Assembly: GCA_036620675.1 (NCBI GenBank)
Contig: JAZHEE010000054.1
Strand: one strand, 5' to 3'
Length of the DNA stretch: 17,722 bases
Origin: Jejubacter sp036620675
GTDB taxonomy: Bacteria > Pseudomonadota > Gammaproteobacteria > Enterobacterales > Enterobacteriaceae
Shown: positions 7,087 to 14,290 of the stretch, one piece after another
Layout: every line of letters begins with the position of its first letter
How positions within the stretch are numbered: the first letter of the stretch is position 1
Notes under the pieces: generated by a model
Database searches by the model: none
What the model saw: only the letters and a program-made list of their open reading frames with translations
Told to the model about the DNA's origin: nothing
Position numbers and translations under genes: made by a program

Positions 7087-7812
7087 ATGGGGGAGAAACT
7101 GCAACGCCCTGTTCTGATTACCGGCGGCGGCCGCCGTATCGGTCTGGCGCTGGCGCACCACTTTCTGGATGAAGAAGCGCCGGTTGTGGTGAGCTATCGT
7201 ACCCGCTACGACGCGATTGATATTCTGGAAGAGCGCGGCGCCACCTGCCTGCAGGCCGACTTTTCCAGCGATGAAGGCATCTTTGCCTTCGCCGAAGCCG
7301 TAAGGTCGCGCTGCGATGGCCTGCGCGCCATTATTCATAACGCCAGCGTCTGGGAAGCGGAAAGGCCGGACGTGCCGCGTCAGGATACCCTTGCGCGAAT
7401 GTTGCAGATTCACGTTCACGCGCCCTATCTGCTAAACCACGAGCTGGCGCCGCTGCTGCGCGGCTATGGTCACGCCTCTTCCGATATTATCCACTTTACC
7501 GATTACGTGGTGGAGCGCGGCAGCGATCGCCATATGGCCTATGCCGCCAGTAAAGCGGCGCTGGATAACCTTACCCGCTCCTTCGCCCGCATGCTGGCGC
7601 CGGAAGTGAAAGTCAACGCCATCGCTCCGGGGCTGATTCTGTTCTATGAAGAGGACGACGTGGCCTTTCGCCAGAAAACCCTCAATAAATCGTTAATGAA
7701 GATTGCGCCTGGCGAAAAGGAGATTATCGATCTGGTAAGCTACCTGATGACCAGTTGTTATGTTACCGGACGCAGCTTCGCCGTGGATGGCGGTCGTCCC
7801 CTGCGCTGGTGA
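7087..7812 (+). CDS. folM: dihydromonapterin reductase FolM (SDR family)
   Basis: 241-residue short-chain dehydrogenase/reductase (E. coli FolM: 240), which reduces dihydromonapterin to tetrahydromonapterin with NADPH and has weak dihydrofolate reductase activity. The N-terminal nucleotide loop is TGGGRRIG (residues 12-19); the paired arginines fit NADPH preference. The catalytic Tyr and Lys of YxxxK are Tyr152 and Lys156 in YAASKAALDN. The C-terminus VTGRSFAVDGGRPLRW is typical of the family. A strong AAGGAGG lies a few bases before the ATG. The gene is followed after 19 bases by rstA, whereas E. coli has ydgC in between; upstream it abuts the relic of ydgI. Cytoplasmic. Intact. Confidence 0.95.
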   Translation: MGEKLQRPVLITGGGRRIGLALAHHFLDEEAPVVVSYRTRYDAIDILEERGATCLQADFSSDEGIFAFAEAVRSRCDGLRAIIHNASVWEAERPDVPRQDTLARMLQIHVHAPYLLNHELAPLLRGYGHASSDIIHFTDYVVERGSDRHMAYAASKAALDNLTRSFARMLAPEVKVNAIAPGLILFYEEDDVAFRQKTLNKSLMKIAPGEKEIIDLVSYLMTSCYVTGRSFAVDGGRPLRW

Positions 7813-7831
7813 CCTTTTCAGGACATCCTGA

Positions 7832-8548
7832 ATGAGCAAAATCGTATTTGTGGAAGACGACCCGGAGGTCGGGTCGTTAATTGCCTCCTGGCTGGGGCGG
7901 CATGATATTGAGGTCGTGCTGGAAAGTCGCGGCGATCGCGCTGAAGCGACTATCCTTCGGGAACGGCCCGATCTGGCGCTGCTGGATATTATGCTGCCTG
8001 GCAAAGACGGTATGACCCTGTGCCGCGACCTGCGGGCGCAGTGGTCGGGCCCCATCGTATTACTGACCTCCCTTGATAGCGATATGAACCATATTCTGGC
8101 TCTGGAGCTGGGCGCCTGTGACTATATTCTGAAAACCACGCCGCCCCCGGTGCTGCTGGCGCGACTGCGGCTACATTTGCGCCAGGCCGGTGAAAATCAG
8201 ACGCCCACGGCGCAAACGCCTACCATTCCTCATCGCCCGCTAACCTTCGGCGTACTGCGCATCGATCCCGTTAATCGCCTGGTCATCTTAAGCGATGAAG
8301 AAGTCACGCTGTCCACCGCTGACTTCGACCTGCTATGGGAGCTGGCGACCCACGCCGGGCAGGTGATGGATCGCGATGCGCTGCTGCACAGCCTGCGCGG
8401 CGTAAGCTACGACGGTATGGATCGCAGCGTGGACGTCGCCATTTCCAGGTTACGACGTAAGCTGGGCGATAACGGCGCCGAGCCCTGTCGCATCAAAACC
8501 GTGCGCAACAAGGGCTATCTGTTCGCTCCCCAGGCCTGGGAGCGCTAA
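7832..8548 (+). CDS. rstA: response regulator RstA (OmpR/PhoB family)
   Basis: 238 residues. The receiver domain (1-~120) has the acidic pair Asp9/Asp10, phospho-acceptor Asp52 in LLDIMLPGKDG, Thr79 and Lys101. The winged-helix DNA-binding domain (~135-235) shows the usual recognition segment RSVDVAISRLRRKLGD and TVRNKGYLF. It is the partner of sensor RstB, 42 bases downstream. In E. coli rstA is activated by PhoP and the system acts on acid-, iron- and envelope-related genes. I could not find a clear PhoP box (paired GTTTA) in the 3' part of folM, so control may differ or lie further upstream. The start ATG has AGGA 12 bases upstream. Intact. Confidence 0.96.
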   Translation: MSKIVFVEDDPEVGSLIASWLGRHDIEVVLESRGDRAEATILRERPDLALLDIMLPGKDGMTLCRDLRAQWSGPIVLLTSLDSDMNHILALELGACDYILKTTPPPVLLARLRLHLRQAGENQTPTAQTPTIPHRPLTFGVLRIDPVNRLVILSDEEVTLSTADFDLLWELATHAGQVMDRDALLHSLRGVSYDGMDRSVDVAISRLRRKLGDNGAEPCRIKTVRNKGYLFAPQAWER

Positions 8549-8557
8549 TTATCATTG

Positions 8558-8576
8558 GCCGCCTGCCCCGGGCGGC
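8558..8576 (+). promoter_or_regulatory. GC hairpin in the rstA-rstB intergenic gap
   Basis: A perfect 6-bp GC stem (8558-8563 with 8571-8576, 7-base loop) lies in the 42-base gap between the two genes. There is no T-run. It ends 14 bases before rstB and borders its probable GGGAG ribosome binding site (8577-8581), so it could tune RstB level relative to RstA. Confidence 0.4.
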
Positions 8577-8590
8577 GGGAGCCATATACC

Positions 8591-9895
8591 ATGAGAAAGC
8601 TGTTTATTCAGTTCTACCTGCTGCTGTTCGTCTGCTTTCTGGTGATGACCATGCTGGTCGGGCTGGTGTATAAATTCACCGCCGAACGAGCCGGACGCCA
8701 GTCGCTGGACGATCTGATGAAGAGTTCTCTGTATATGGTACGCAGCGAACTACGAGAAATCCCGCCCCGGGACTGGGCCAAAACCCTGGACGATCTGGAT
8801 CTGAATCTCTCCTTTACGCTGAGCATCGAGCCGCTGAAATCGTATGACCTTACTCCTGATGACATGCGGCGCCTGCGCGATGGCGATATCGTAGCACTGG
8901 ACGATCGCTACACCTTTATCCAGTTGATTCCCGACAGCCACTATGTGCTTTCGGCAGGGCCAGTGCCCTATCTGTTCTTTTTGCATGAAATGCGACTGTT
9001 CGATTTAGGGCTGATCGCCTTTATCGCTATTTCGCTGGCCTTTCCGGTCTTTGTCTGGATGCGCCCCCACTGGCAGGACATGCTGAAGCTGGAAGCAGCC
9101 GCCCAGCGTTTCGGTCAGGGGCACCTGGATGCCCGGCTACGTCTGGAAGAGAATTCCAGCCTGGCGCGCATGGGGCTGGCCTTTAACCAGATGGCGGACA
9201 ATATCAACACCCTGGTTGCCAGTAAAAAAAGGCTAATCGATGATATTGCTCACGAACTCCGAACGCCTCTGGTACGGCTGCGCTACCGGCTGGCGATGAG
9301 CGACGATCCACAGAGCGACATCGCCCGCGGTTTTAACCGCGATATCGGCCAGCTGGAAGCGCTGATCGACGAACTGCTCGCCTGGGCCAGGCTCGACCGC
9401 CCCCAGCCGGAGCTACTGCCCGGGGAAATGCACCTGAATCGCTGGCTGGAAGAGCAAATTGCCGAAGCGCGCCAGCTTCACCCGGAGCGCGTCATCGGAC
9501 TGATGCTTCCTTCCGAACAGGTAACTGCCAGCGTCGATTCGCGCCTGATGTCGCGAATGCTGGATAATCTGGTGAATAACGCCCTGCGCTACAGCCACCA
9601 GCAGATACAGGTAACGCTGTCCGTTGCAGGACAGGCGCTGACGCTGTGCGTTGAAGACGATGGCCCCGGCGTGCCGGAAGCGGAACGTCAGCGTATTTTT
9701 GAGCCTTTTGTCCGCCTCGATCCCAGTCGCGATCGCAATACCGGCGGCTGTGGGCTGGGACTGGCTATTGTCCACTCCATCGCCACGGCATTCGGTGGCG
9801 CAGTCCGCCTTGACGACAGTCCGCTGGGCGGCGCCCGTTTCAGCATCTGCTGGCCACGGGTGATTCCCATGCCGCCGGCCAGCGAGCAGGCGTAA
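8591..9895 (+). CDS. rstB: sensor histidine kinase RstB
   Basis: 434 residues (E. coli RstB: 433), starting MRKLFIQFYLLLF; an in-frame start 12 codons upstream would read through the intergenic hairpin and has no homology. Two transmembrane helices (about 5-28 and 138-156) flank a ~110-residue periplasmic sensor domain. A HAMP region follows, then the dimerisation helix with phospho-acceptor His221 in DIAHELRTPLVRLRYRL. The ATP-binding domain has the N box MLDNLVNNALRY (Asn329/Asn330), G1 DDGPGV and G2 GGCGLGLA. It phosphorylates RstA. The sensed signal is not established. Inner membrane. Intact; no strong terminator separates it from tus. Confidence 0.96.
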   Translation: MRKLFIQFYLLLFVCFLVMTMLVGLVYKFTAERAGRQSLDDLMKSSLYMVRSELREIPPRDWAKTLDDLDLNLSFTLSIEPLKSYDLTPDDMRRLRDGDIVALDDRYTFIQLIPDSHYVLSAGPVPYLFFLHEMRLFDLGLIAFIAISLAFPVFVWMRPHWQDMLKLEAAAQRFGQGHLDARLRLEENSSLARMGLAFNQMADNINTLVASKKRLIDDIAHELRTPLVRLRYRLAMSDDPQSDIARGFNRDIGQLEALIDELLAWARLDRPQPELLPGEMHLNRWLEEQIAEARQLHPERVIGLMLPSEQVTASVDSRLMSRMLDNLVNNALRYSHQQIQVTLSVAGQALTLCVEDDGPGVPEAERQRIFEPFVRLDPSRDRNTGGCGLGLAIVHSIATAFGGAVRLDDSPLGGARFSICWPRVIPMPPASEQA

Positions 9896-9957
9896 TCCCT
9901 TGCCCTGTCTGACGATGTTATCGCACTGGTCGCAGACCGGCACCCGTGCTATAAATT

Positions 9958-9979
9958 ATAAGTATGTTGTAACTAATTA
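9958..9979 (+). promoter_or_regulatory. Ter site (TerB-like) upstream of tus
   Basis: The segment AGTATGTTGTAACTAA at 9961-9976 matches the Ter core of E. coli TerB base for base, and the preceding ATA also matches. The C of AACTAA (9973) is the conserved C6 base that locks into Tus. After the core it reads TT where TerB has AG. Orientation puts the C6 (non-permissive) side toward tus, so forks coming from the tus side would be stopped and forks from rstB would pass. The site lies 14 bases before the tus start and next to a TATAAA at 9950-9955, so Tus should repress its own transcription as in E. coli. Confidence 0.88.
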
Positions 9980-9989
9980 AGGTGCCATC

Positions 9990-10913
9990 ATGCCCCGTTA
10001 CGATCTGACCGAACGCCTGACCGCCACTTTCCGCCAGTTAGAGCAGAGTCTGGCCGAACTGCGCCAGCAATTCGCGCCCTGCCGCCTGATGGCCGGGCGA
10101 GTATTCGAACTGCCTGCGGTGGAAAAAGGCGCCGAACACGAACCAGTCAACCAGATTGCAGTGACGCAGCTAACGGGACATCGGGCGCAGGAGGCCGCCT
10201 GGCGCCACTTTACCCGGCTGTTTATTCAGCAGCAGTCGGAGCGCCGCAGCAGCAAGGCAGCAGTACGCCTGCCCGGCGCTCTGTGCTATTCGGTCACGCC
10301 CACGCAGCATGCCGTACTGCGGGAAGGCATTGAACGCGTAAATACCCTGAAGGCAGAGCTGGAGCAGATAGTCACCCGGGAATCCGGTCTGCCAGCCGCT
10401 CACCGGTTCGAGTGGGTGCATCAGCATCTTCCGGGACTGATTACCCTGAACGCATACCGGCGGCTGACCGCGGTGGAAGGCGCCGCCACCCTGCGCTTCG
10501 GCTGGGCCAACAAGCAGATCGTTAAGAACCTCACCCGTAATCAGGTGCTGGAAATGCTGGAGAAAAGCCTGCGGGCCAGGCGCACGGTCGCGCCGTGGAA
10601 CAGGGAGCAGTGGGCGGAGCTGGTCACCCAGGAATATAACGATATCGCCGCTCTGCCTGAGCAGGCTCGTCTGAAGATCCGCCGTCCGGTAAAGGTGCAG
10701 CCAGTGGCCCGGGTCTGGTATGCCGACAGGCAGCGCCAGATTCAGTATGCCTGCCCCTCGCCGCTGCTGGTGCTGTGTCCGGAAGGCAGCACGGTGCCGG
10801 ATATTGGCGAGCTGCTTAATTACGACGCCGACAACATCCGGCATCGTCACCGCCCCCAGGCGCAGCCGCTGGAACTGATGATTCCGCGTCTGCATCTGTG
10901 GCTGGAAAAGTGA
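9990..10913 (+). CDS. tus: DNA replication terminus site-binding protein Tus
   Basis: 307 residues (E. coli Tus: 309). Binds Ter sites as a monomer and halts the replicative helicase from one side. His144 in RFEWVHQHLPGL, which contacts the flipped C6 base in the locked complex, is at the same residue number, as is Phe140. The stretches LFIQQQSERRSSKAAVRLPG, TLRFGWANKQIVKNL and RPVKVQPVARVWY correspond to DNA-contacting segments of the known structure. The sequence is more diverged in the N-terminal 60 residues than elsewhere. AAGG lies a few bases upstream of the start. Its Ter site overlaps the probable promoter. It converges on fumC with nine bases between the stop codons. Intact. Confidence 0.96.
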   Translation: MPRYDLTERLTATFRQLEQSLAELRQQFAPCRLMAGRVFELPAVEKGAEHEPVNQIAVTQLTGHRAQEAAWRHFTRLFIQQQSERRSSKAAVRLPGALCYSVTPTQHAVLREGIERVNTLKAELEQIVTRESGLPAAHRFEWVHQHLPGLITLNAYRRLTAVEGAATLRFGWANKQIVKNLTRNQVLEMLEKSLRARRTVAPWNREQWAELVTQEYNDIAALPEQARLKIRRPVKVQPVARVWYADRQRQIQYACPSPLLVLCPEGSTVPDIGELLNYDADNIRHRHRPQAQPLELMIPRLHLWLEK

Positions 10914-10924
10914 CATTGTCACTT
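10908..10924. other. hairpin spanning the convergent stop codons of tus and fumC
   Basis: A perfect 7-bp inverted repeat (10908-10914 with 10918-10924, 3-base loop) contains the tus TGA and part of the fumC TAA. There is no T-run on either strand, so it is at best a weak bidirectional terminator. Confidence 0.45.
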
Positions 10925-12323
10925 AGGATTTTATGGTGCTGCCGACCATCTCCTGAGGGCGTACCCACTCATCGAACTCCTGTTCGCTCAGGTAGCCCAG
11001 CGCCAGCGCCGCCGCTTTCAGGGTCAGCCCTTCATGGTGTGCCTTTTTGGCGATCTCGGCGGCGCGGTCATAACCAATATGGGTGTTCAGCGCCGTGACC
11101 AGCATCAGTGAGTCGTTAAGCAACTGCGTGATGCGTTCCCGGTCAGGCTCTATCCCCACCGCGCAATGCTCGTTAAAGCTGGCTATACCGTCCGCCAGTA
11201 GCCTGGTGGATTGCAGGAAATTGTGAATAACCAGCGGCCGGAACACATTCAGCTCAAAATTGCCTGAAGCGCCGCCGATATTAATTGCCACATCATTGCC
11301 CATCACCTGGCCACAGAGCATGGTCAGCGCTTCGCACTGGGTCGGGTTCACCTTCCCCGGCATAATGGAGCTGCCGGGTTCATTTTCCGGTATTTTCAGC
11401 TCGCCGATACCGCAGCGCGGTCCCGAAGCCAGCCAGCGGACATCGTTGGCGATCTTCATCAGCGAAGCCGCCAGTCCCTTCAGCGCGCCGTGGGCGTGTA
11501 CCAGCGCATCGCAGCCAGCCAGCGCTTCAAACTTATTGGGTGAGGTGACAAACGGCTGGCCGCTCAGTCGGGCTATCTCACGGGCGACCCGCTCCGCATA
11601 TTGAGGATGGGTGTTCAGCCCCGTGCCTACCGCCGTGCCGCCCAGCGCCAGCTCCGCCAGATGCGGTCGGGCGGCCTCGATATGCCGGCGGGCGTGACTC
11701 AGCATCGCCACCCAGCCGGAAATCTCCTGCCCCAGCGTCAACGGCGTGGCGTCCTGCAGGTGGGTACGGCCAATCTTGACCACATCCTGAAACGCCCCCG
11801 CTTTGTCGTGCAGGGTCTGAGTCAGACGCGCCAGCTCAGGCAATAGCTGCTCATTTAGCGCCACCAGCGCCGCTATGTGCATCGCGCCGGGAAAGACATC
11901 GTTCGAACTCTGGCTTTTATTCACGTCGTCGTTGGGATGCACCAGACGCTGCATGCCGCGTTCGCCACCCAGCAGCTCGCTGGCCCGATTCGCCAGCACT
12001 TCATTCATGTTCATATTGCTCTGGGTGCCGGATCCGGTCTGCCAGACAGCCAGCGGGAATTCATCCGGGTGCTTCCCCGCCAGAACCTCGTCGGCAGCCT
12101 GAATAATGGCGTCCCCTTTGGGCTTATCCAGCAGGCCGAGATCCATATTCACTCGCGCCGATGCTCGTTTGACCAGCGCCAGCGCCCGGATAAGCGCCGG
12201 GGGCATCTTTTCCACCGAGATGCGAAAGTGCTCCAGCGATCGCTGAGTCTGGGCGCCCCAAAGCCGATCAGCCGGAACCTCGATCTCACCCATAGAATCA
12301 CGTTCACGACGCGTTGCTGCCAT
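10923..12323 (-). CDS. fumC: class II fumarate hydratase FumC
   Basis: 466 residues (E. coli FumC: 467). Homotetrameric, iron-free, oxygen-stable fumarase interconverting fumarate and L-malate in the TCA cycle. The start MAATRRERDSMGEIEVP is preceded by AGGAG at seven bases; the frame is open 42 codons further upstream, through the SoxS box and promoter, with no homology. Family features: SGTQSNMNMNEV, His188 in GRTHLQDATPL, and the signature loop GSSIMPGKVNPTQ with catalytic Ser318, all at the E. coli residue numbers. It lies downstream of fumA but is separated by a terminator and has its own SoxS-type promoter, so expression under oxidative stress is expected. Intact. Confidence 0.97.
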   Translation of the reverse strand: MAATRRERDSMGEIEVPADRLWGAQTQRSLEHFRISVEKMPPALIRALALVKRASARVNMDLGLLDKPKGDAIIQAADEVLAGKHPDEFPLAVWQTGSGTQSNMNMNEVLANRASELLGGERGMQRLVHPNDDVNKSQSSNDVFPGAMHIAALVALNEQLLPELARLTQTLHDKAGAFQDVVKIGRTHLQDATPLTLGQEISGWVAMLSHARRHIEAARPHLAELALGGTAVGTGLNTHPQYAERVAREIARLSGQPFVTSPNKFEALAGCDALVHAHGALKGLAASLMKIANDVRWLASGPRCGIGELKIPENEPGSSIMPGKVNPTQCEALTMLCGQVMGNDVAINIGGASGNFELNVFRPLVIHNFLQSTRLLADGIASFNEHCAVGIEPDRERITQLLNDSLMLVTALNTHIGYDRAAEIAKKAHHEGLTLKAAALALGYLSEQEFDEWVRPQEMVGSTIKS

Positions 12324-12361
12324 AACGCTCTCCTGTATGCCAGAAAGGAACCAACGCGTTA

Positions 12362-12390
12362 AGTATGCGACAGCAAAGAAAACGGGTTTG
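12362..12390 (-). promoter_or_regulatory. candidate fumC promoter
   Basis: On the minus strand CAAACC (12385-12390) and CATACT (12362-12367) are 17 bases apart. The poor -35 lies inside the SoxS box, the arrangement of activator-dependent class II SoxS promoters. Start of transcription would be about 30-35 bases before the fumC ATG. Confidence 0.5.
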
Positions 12391-12404
12391 GTGCTTCGTG
12401 CGAT
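12385..12404 (-). promoter_or_regulatory. SoxS/MarA/Rob box of fumC
   Basis: The minus-strand 20-mer ATCGCACGAAGCACCAAACC fits every specified position of the soxbox consensus as I know it (AYnGCACnnWnnRYYAAAYn). It overlaps the candidate -35 of fumC, in line with SoxS control of fumC known in E. coli. Confidence 0.78.
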
Positions 12405-12406
12405 AT

Positions 12407-12429
12407 AAAAAGGCCGCCTGACGGCGGCC
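12407..12429 (-). terminator. rho-independent terminator of fumA
   Basis: On the minus strand a perfect 7-bp GC stem (arms 12423-12429 and 12412-12418, 4-base loop) is followed by five T residues (12411-12407). It begins eight bases after the fumA stop and separates fumA from fumC. Confidence 0.93.
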
Positions 12430-12436
12430 CCGGGAG

Positions 12437-14083
12437 CTATTTCACGCAAATCTCACAGCGGCTGTTCTGAATCTGCTGGAAGAAGTCGTTGCCTTTGTCA
12501 TCCACCAGAATAAAGGCCGGGAAGTCTTCAACCTCAATCTTCCAGATAGCCTCCATTCCCAGTTCCGGATATGCCACACACTCCAGACGCCTGATGCTCT
12601 GCTGCGCCAGCACCGCCGCCGGGCCCCCGATACTGCCCAGGTAGAAGCCGCCATGCTTATGACAGGCATCGGTGACCTGCTGGCTACGGTTGCCCTTGGC
12701 CAGCATCACCATGCTGCCACCGTTGGCCTGTAGCTGATCGACGTAGGAATCCATACGCCCTGCGGTAGTCGGCCCCAGCGATCCTGAAGCGTACCCTTCC
12801 GGCGTTTTAGCCGGGCCCGCATAGTAGATGGGGTGATCCTTAATGTACTGAGGCAGCGGCTCGCCGCTATCGAGCAGCTCTTTGAGCTTCGCATGGGCGA
12901 TATCGCGCGCTACGATAATAGTGCCGTTCAGCGACAGACGCGTCGCCACCGGGTACTGCGACAGTAGTTTGCGGATCTCGTCCATCGGCTGGTTAAGATC
13001 CACATTCACCACTTCGCCTTCCCCGGAGCGGCGCAGCGCTTCGGGAATAAAGCGACCGGGATTCTGCTCCAGCTTCTCTATCCAGATACCATCGCGGTTG
13101 ATTTTGGCTTTGATGTTACGGTCCGCAGAGCAGGAAACCCCCATGCCTACCGGACAGGATGCGCCGTGGCGCGGCAGACGAATTACCCGCACGTCGTGAG
13201 CAAAGTATTTACCGCCGAACTGAGCGCCCAGCCCCAGGTTGCGCGCCTCTTTCAGCAGCGCTTCTTCCAGCGCCACATCGCGGAAAGCCTGACCATATTC
13301 ATTACCTTCGGTCGGCAGCCCGTCGTAGTATTTGGTGGAAGCGAGCTTCACGGTCTTAAGGTTGGTTTCAGCGGAAGTACCGCCAATCACAAAGGCGATA
13401 TGGTACGGCGGGCAGGCGGCGGTGCCCAGGGTGCGCATCTTCTCGACCAGGAATTTTTTCAGCCGCTCCGGATTGAGGAGCGCGCGGGTCTCCTGGTACA
13501 GATACGTTTTATTGGCAGAGCCGCCGCCTTTGGCGATACACAGAAATTTGTATTCCGCGCCGTCAACGCTGTAGAGATCGATCTGCGCTGGCAGATTGGT
13601 GCCGGTGTTCACCTCTTTATACATATCCAGCGCCGCATTCTGCGAATAGCGCAGGTTGTCTTCAATATAGGTGTTGTAGATCCCGCGCGACAGCGCCTCT
13701 TCGTCGCCGCCGCCAGTCCAGACCCGCTGGCCTTTTTTACCGACCACGATCGCGGTGCCGGTATCCTGACAGGTGGGCAGCACGCCGCGAGCCGAAATTT
13801 CAGAGTTACGCAGGAACTGCAGCGCCACATAGCGGTCGTTATCGCTGGCTTCGGGATCGTCGAGAATGGCGGCGACTTGCTGCTGATGGGCGGTGCGCAG
13901 CATAAAGGAGGCGTCGTGGAAGGCATGCTGAGCAAGCAGCGTCAGAGCCTGAGGGTCGACTTTGAGCACCTCCTGCCCCTCGAATTCCGCCACGGAAACG
14001 TGGTCGCGGGTCAGCAGATAATATTCGGTGTCATCGGGTTTGAGCGGGAAAGGCTCCTGGTAGTGGAAGGGTTTGTTCGACAT
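12437..14083 (-). CDS. fumA: class I fumarate hydratase FumA
   Basis: 548 residues, as in E. coli FumA. Homodimeric, oxygen-sensitive fumarase with a 4Fe-4S cluster. Cluster ligands fit three cysteines in VLPTCQDTG (Cys105), AACPPYH (Cys224) and GASCPVGMG (Cys318). The C-terminal domain contains KTPEGYASGSLGPTTAGRMDSYV and ends in CEICVK. I chose the ATG at 14083 to match the family; a GTG four codons upstream is possible, and the Shine-Dalgarno before either is weak (GAGAG). An open frame on the opposite strand runs under most of this gene and is a coding shadow. In E. coli this gene is the main aerobic fumarase under Crp/ArcA/Fnr control. Ends in a strong terminator before fumC. Intact. Confidence 0.97.
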   Translation of the reverse strand: MSNKPFHYQEPFPLKPDDTEYYLLTRDHVSVAEFEGQEVLKVDPQALTLLAQHAFHDASFMLRTAHQQQVAAILDDPEASDNDRYVALQFLRNSEISARGVLPTCQDTGTAIVVGKKGQRVWTGGGDEEALSRGIYNTYIEDNLRYSQNAALDMYKEVNTGTNLPAQIDLYSVDGAEYKFLCIAKGGGSANKTYLYQETRALLNPERLKKFLVEKMRTLGTAACPPYHIAFVIGGTSAETNLKTVKLASTKYYDGLPTEGNEYGQAFRDVALEEALLKEARNLGLGAQFGGKYFAHDVRVIRLPRHGASCPVGMGVSCSADRNIKAKINRDGIWIEKLEQNPGRFIPEALRRSGEGEVVNVDLNQPMDEIRKLLSQYPVATRLSLNGTIIVARDIAHAKLKELLDSGEPLPQYIKDHPIYYAGPAKTPEGYASGSLGPTTAGRMDSYVDQLQANGGSMVMLAKGNRSQQVTDACHKHGGFYLGSIGGPAAVLAQQSIRRLECVAYPELGMEAIWKIEVEDFPAFILVDDKGNDFFQQIQNSRCEICVK

Positions 14084-14161
14084 TTTTTCTCTCACTTGCT
14101 ACTTCAGGGTAAGCATCCATTCCGACGCGCGCCGCGCGCCAAAATCACCATAACAATATGC

Positions 14162-14189
14162 CATATAATCATACACATTTTATTAACAA
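14162..14189 (-). promoter_or_regulatory. candidate fumA promoter
   Basis: Minus-strand TTGTTA (14184-14189) and TATATG (14162-14167) are 16 bases apart, about 80 bases before fumA. TATGAT (14168-14173) is an alternative -10. Confidence 0.28.
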
Positions 14190-14244
14190 AAACTGAGACT
14201 AGTACGACTTTTTGCTGTGCCTGGTTACTTCATTACCCGGGAAC

Positions 14245-14253
14245 TGGTTTAAT
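14245..14253 (+). promoter_or_regulatory. candidate extended -10 promoter of manA
   Basis: TGG followed by TTTAAT (14248-14253) forms an extended -10 element 37 bases before the manA start. The matching -35 region is poor. Confidence 0.3.
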
Positions 14254-14290
14254 AACGTCAGACTTTTCGAACAATCACAGGGCATTGATA

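Larger units (their letters stand above)
14084..14290. other. divergent intergenic region fumA/manA
   Basis: 207 bases with promoters expected in both directions. It contains an AT-rich core (about 14140-14200) and, next to fumA, a GC-rich self-complementary stretch (about 14127-14140) that would lie in the fumA leader. No gene is supported here. Confidence 0.55.

Noticed and set aside
7500..7831. PhoP box upstream of rstA
   Set aside because: Paired GTTTA half-sites were looked for in the 3' part of folM because rstA is a PhoP target in E. coli; no convincing pair was seen.
10170..10922. 250-codon minus-strand frame opposite tus
   Set aside because: Shadow of tus, which is conserved to the level of individual DNA-contact residues.
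13166..14290. Very long open frame on the plus strand continuous with manA (766 codons in all)
   Set aside because: Most of it is antisense to fumA and runs on through the fumA/manA intergenic region. The true manA start at 14291 matches the family N-terminus and has a ribosome binding site. The upstream part shows no recognisable protein features.
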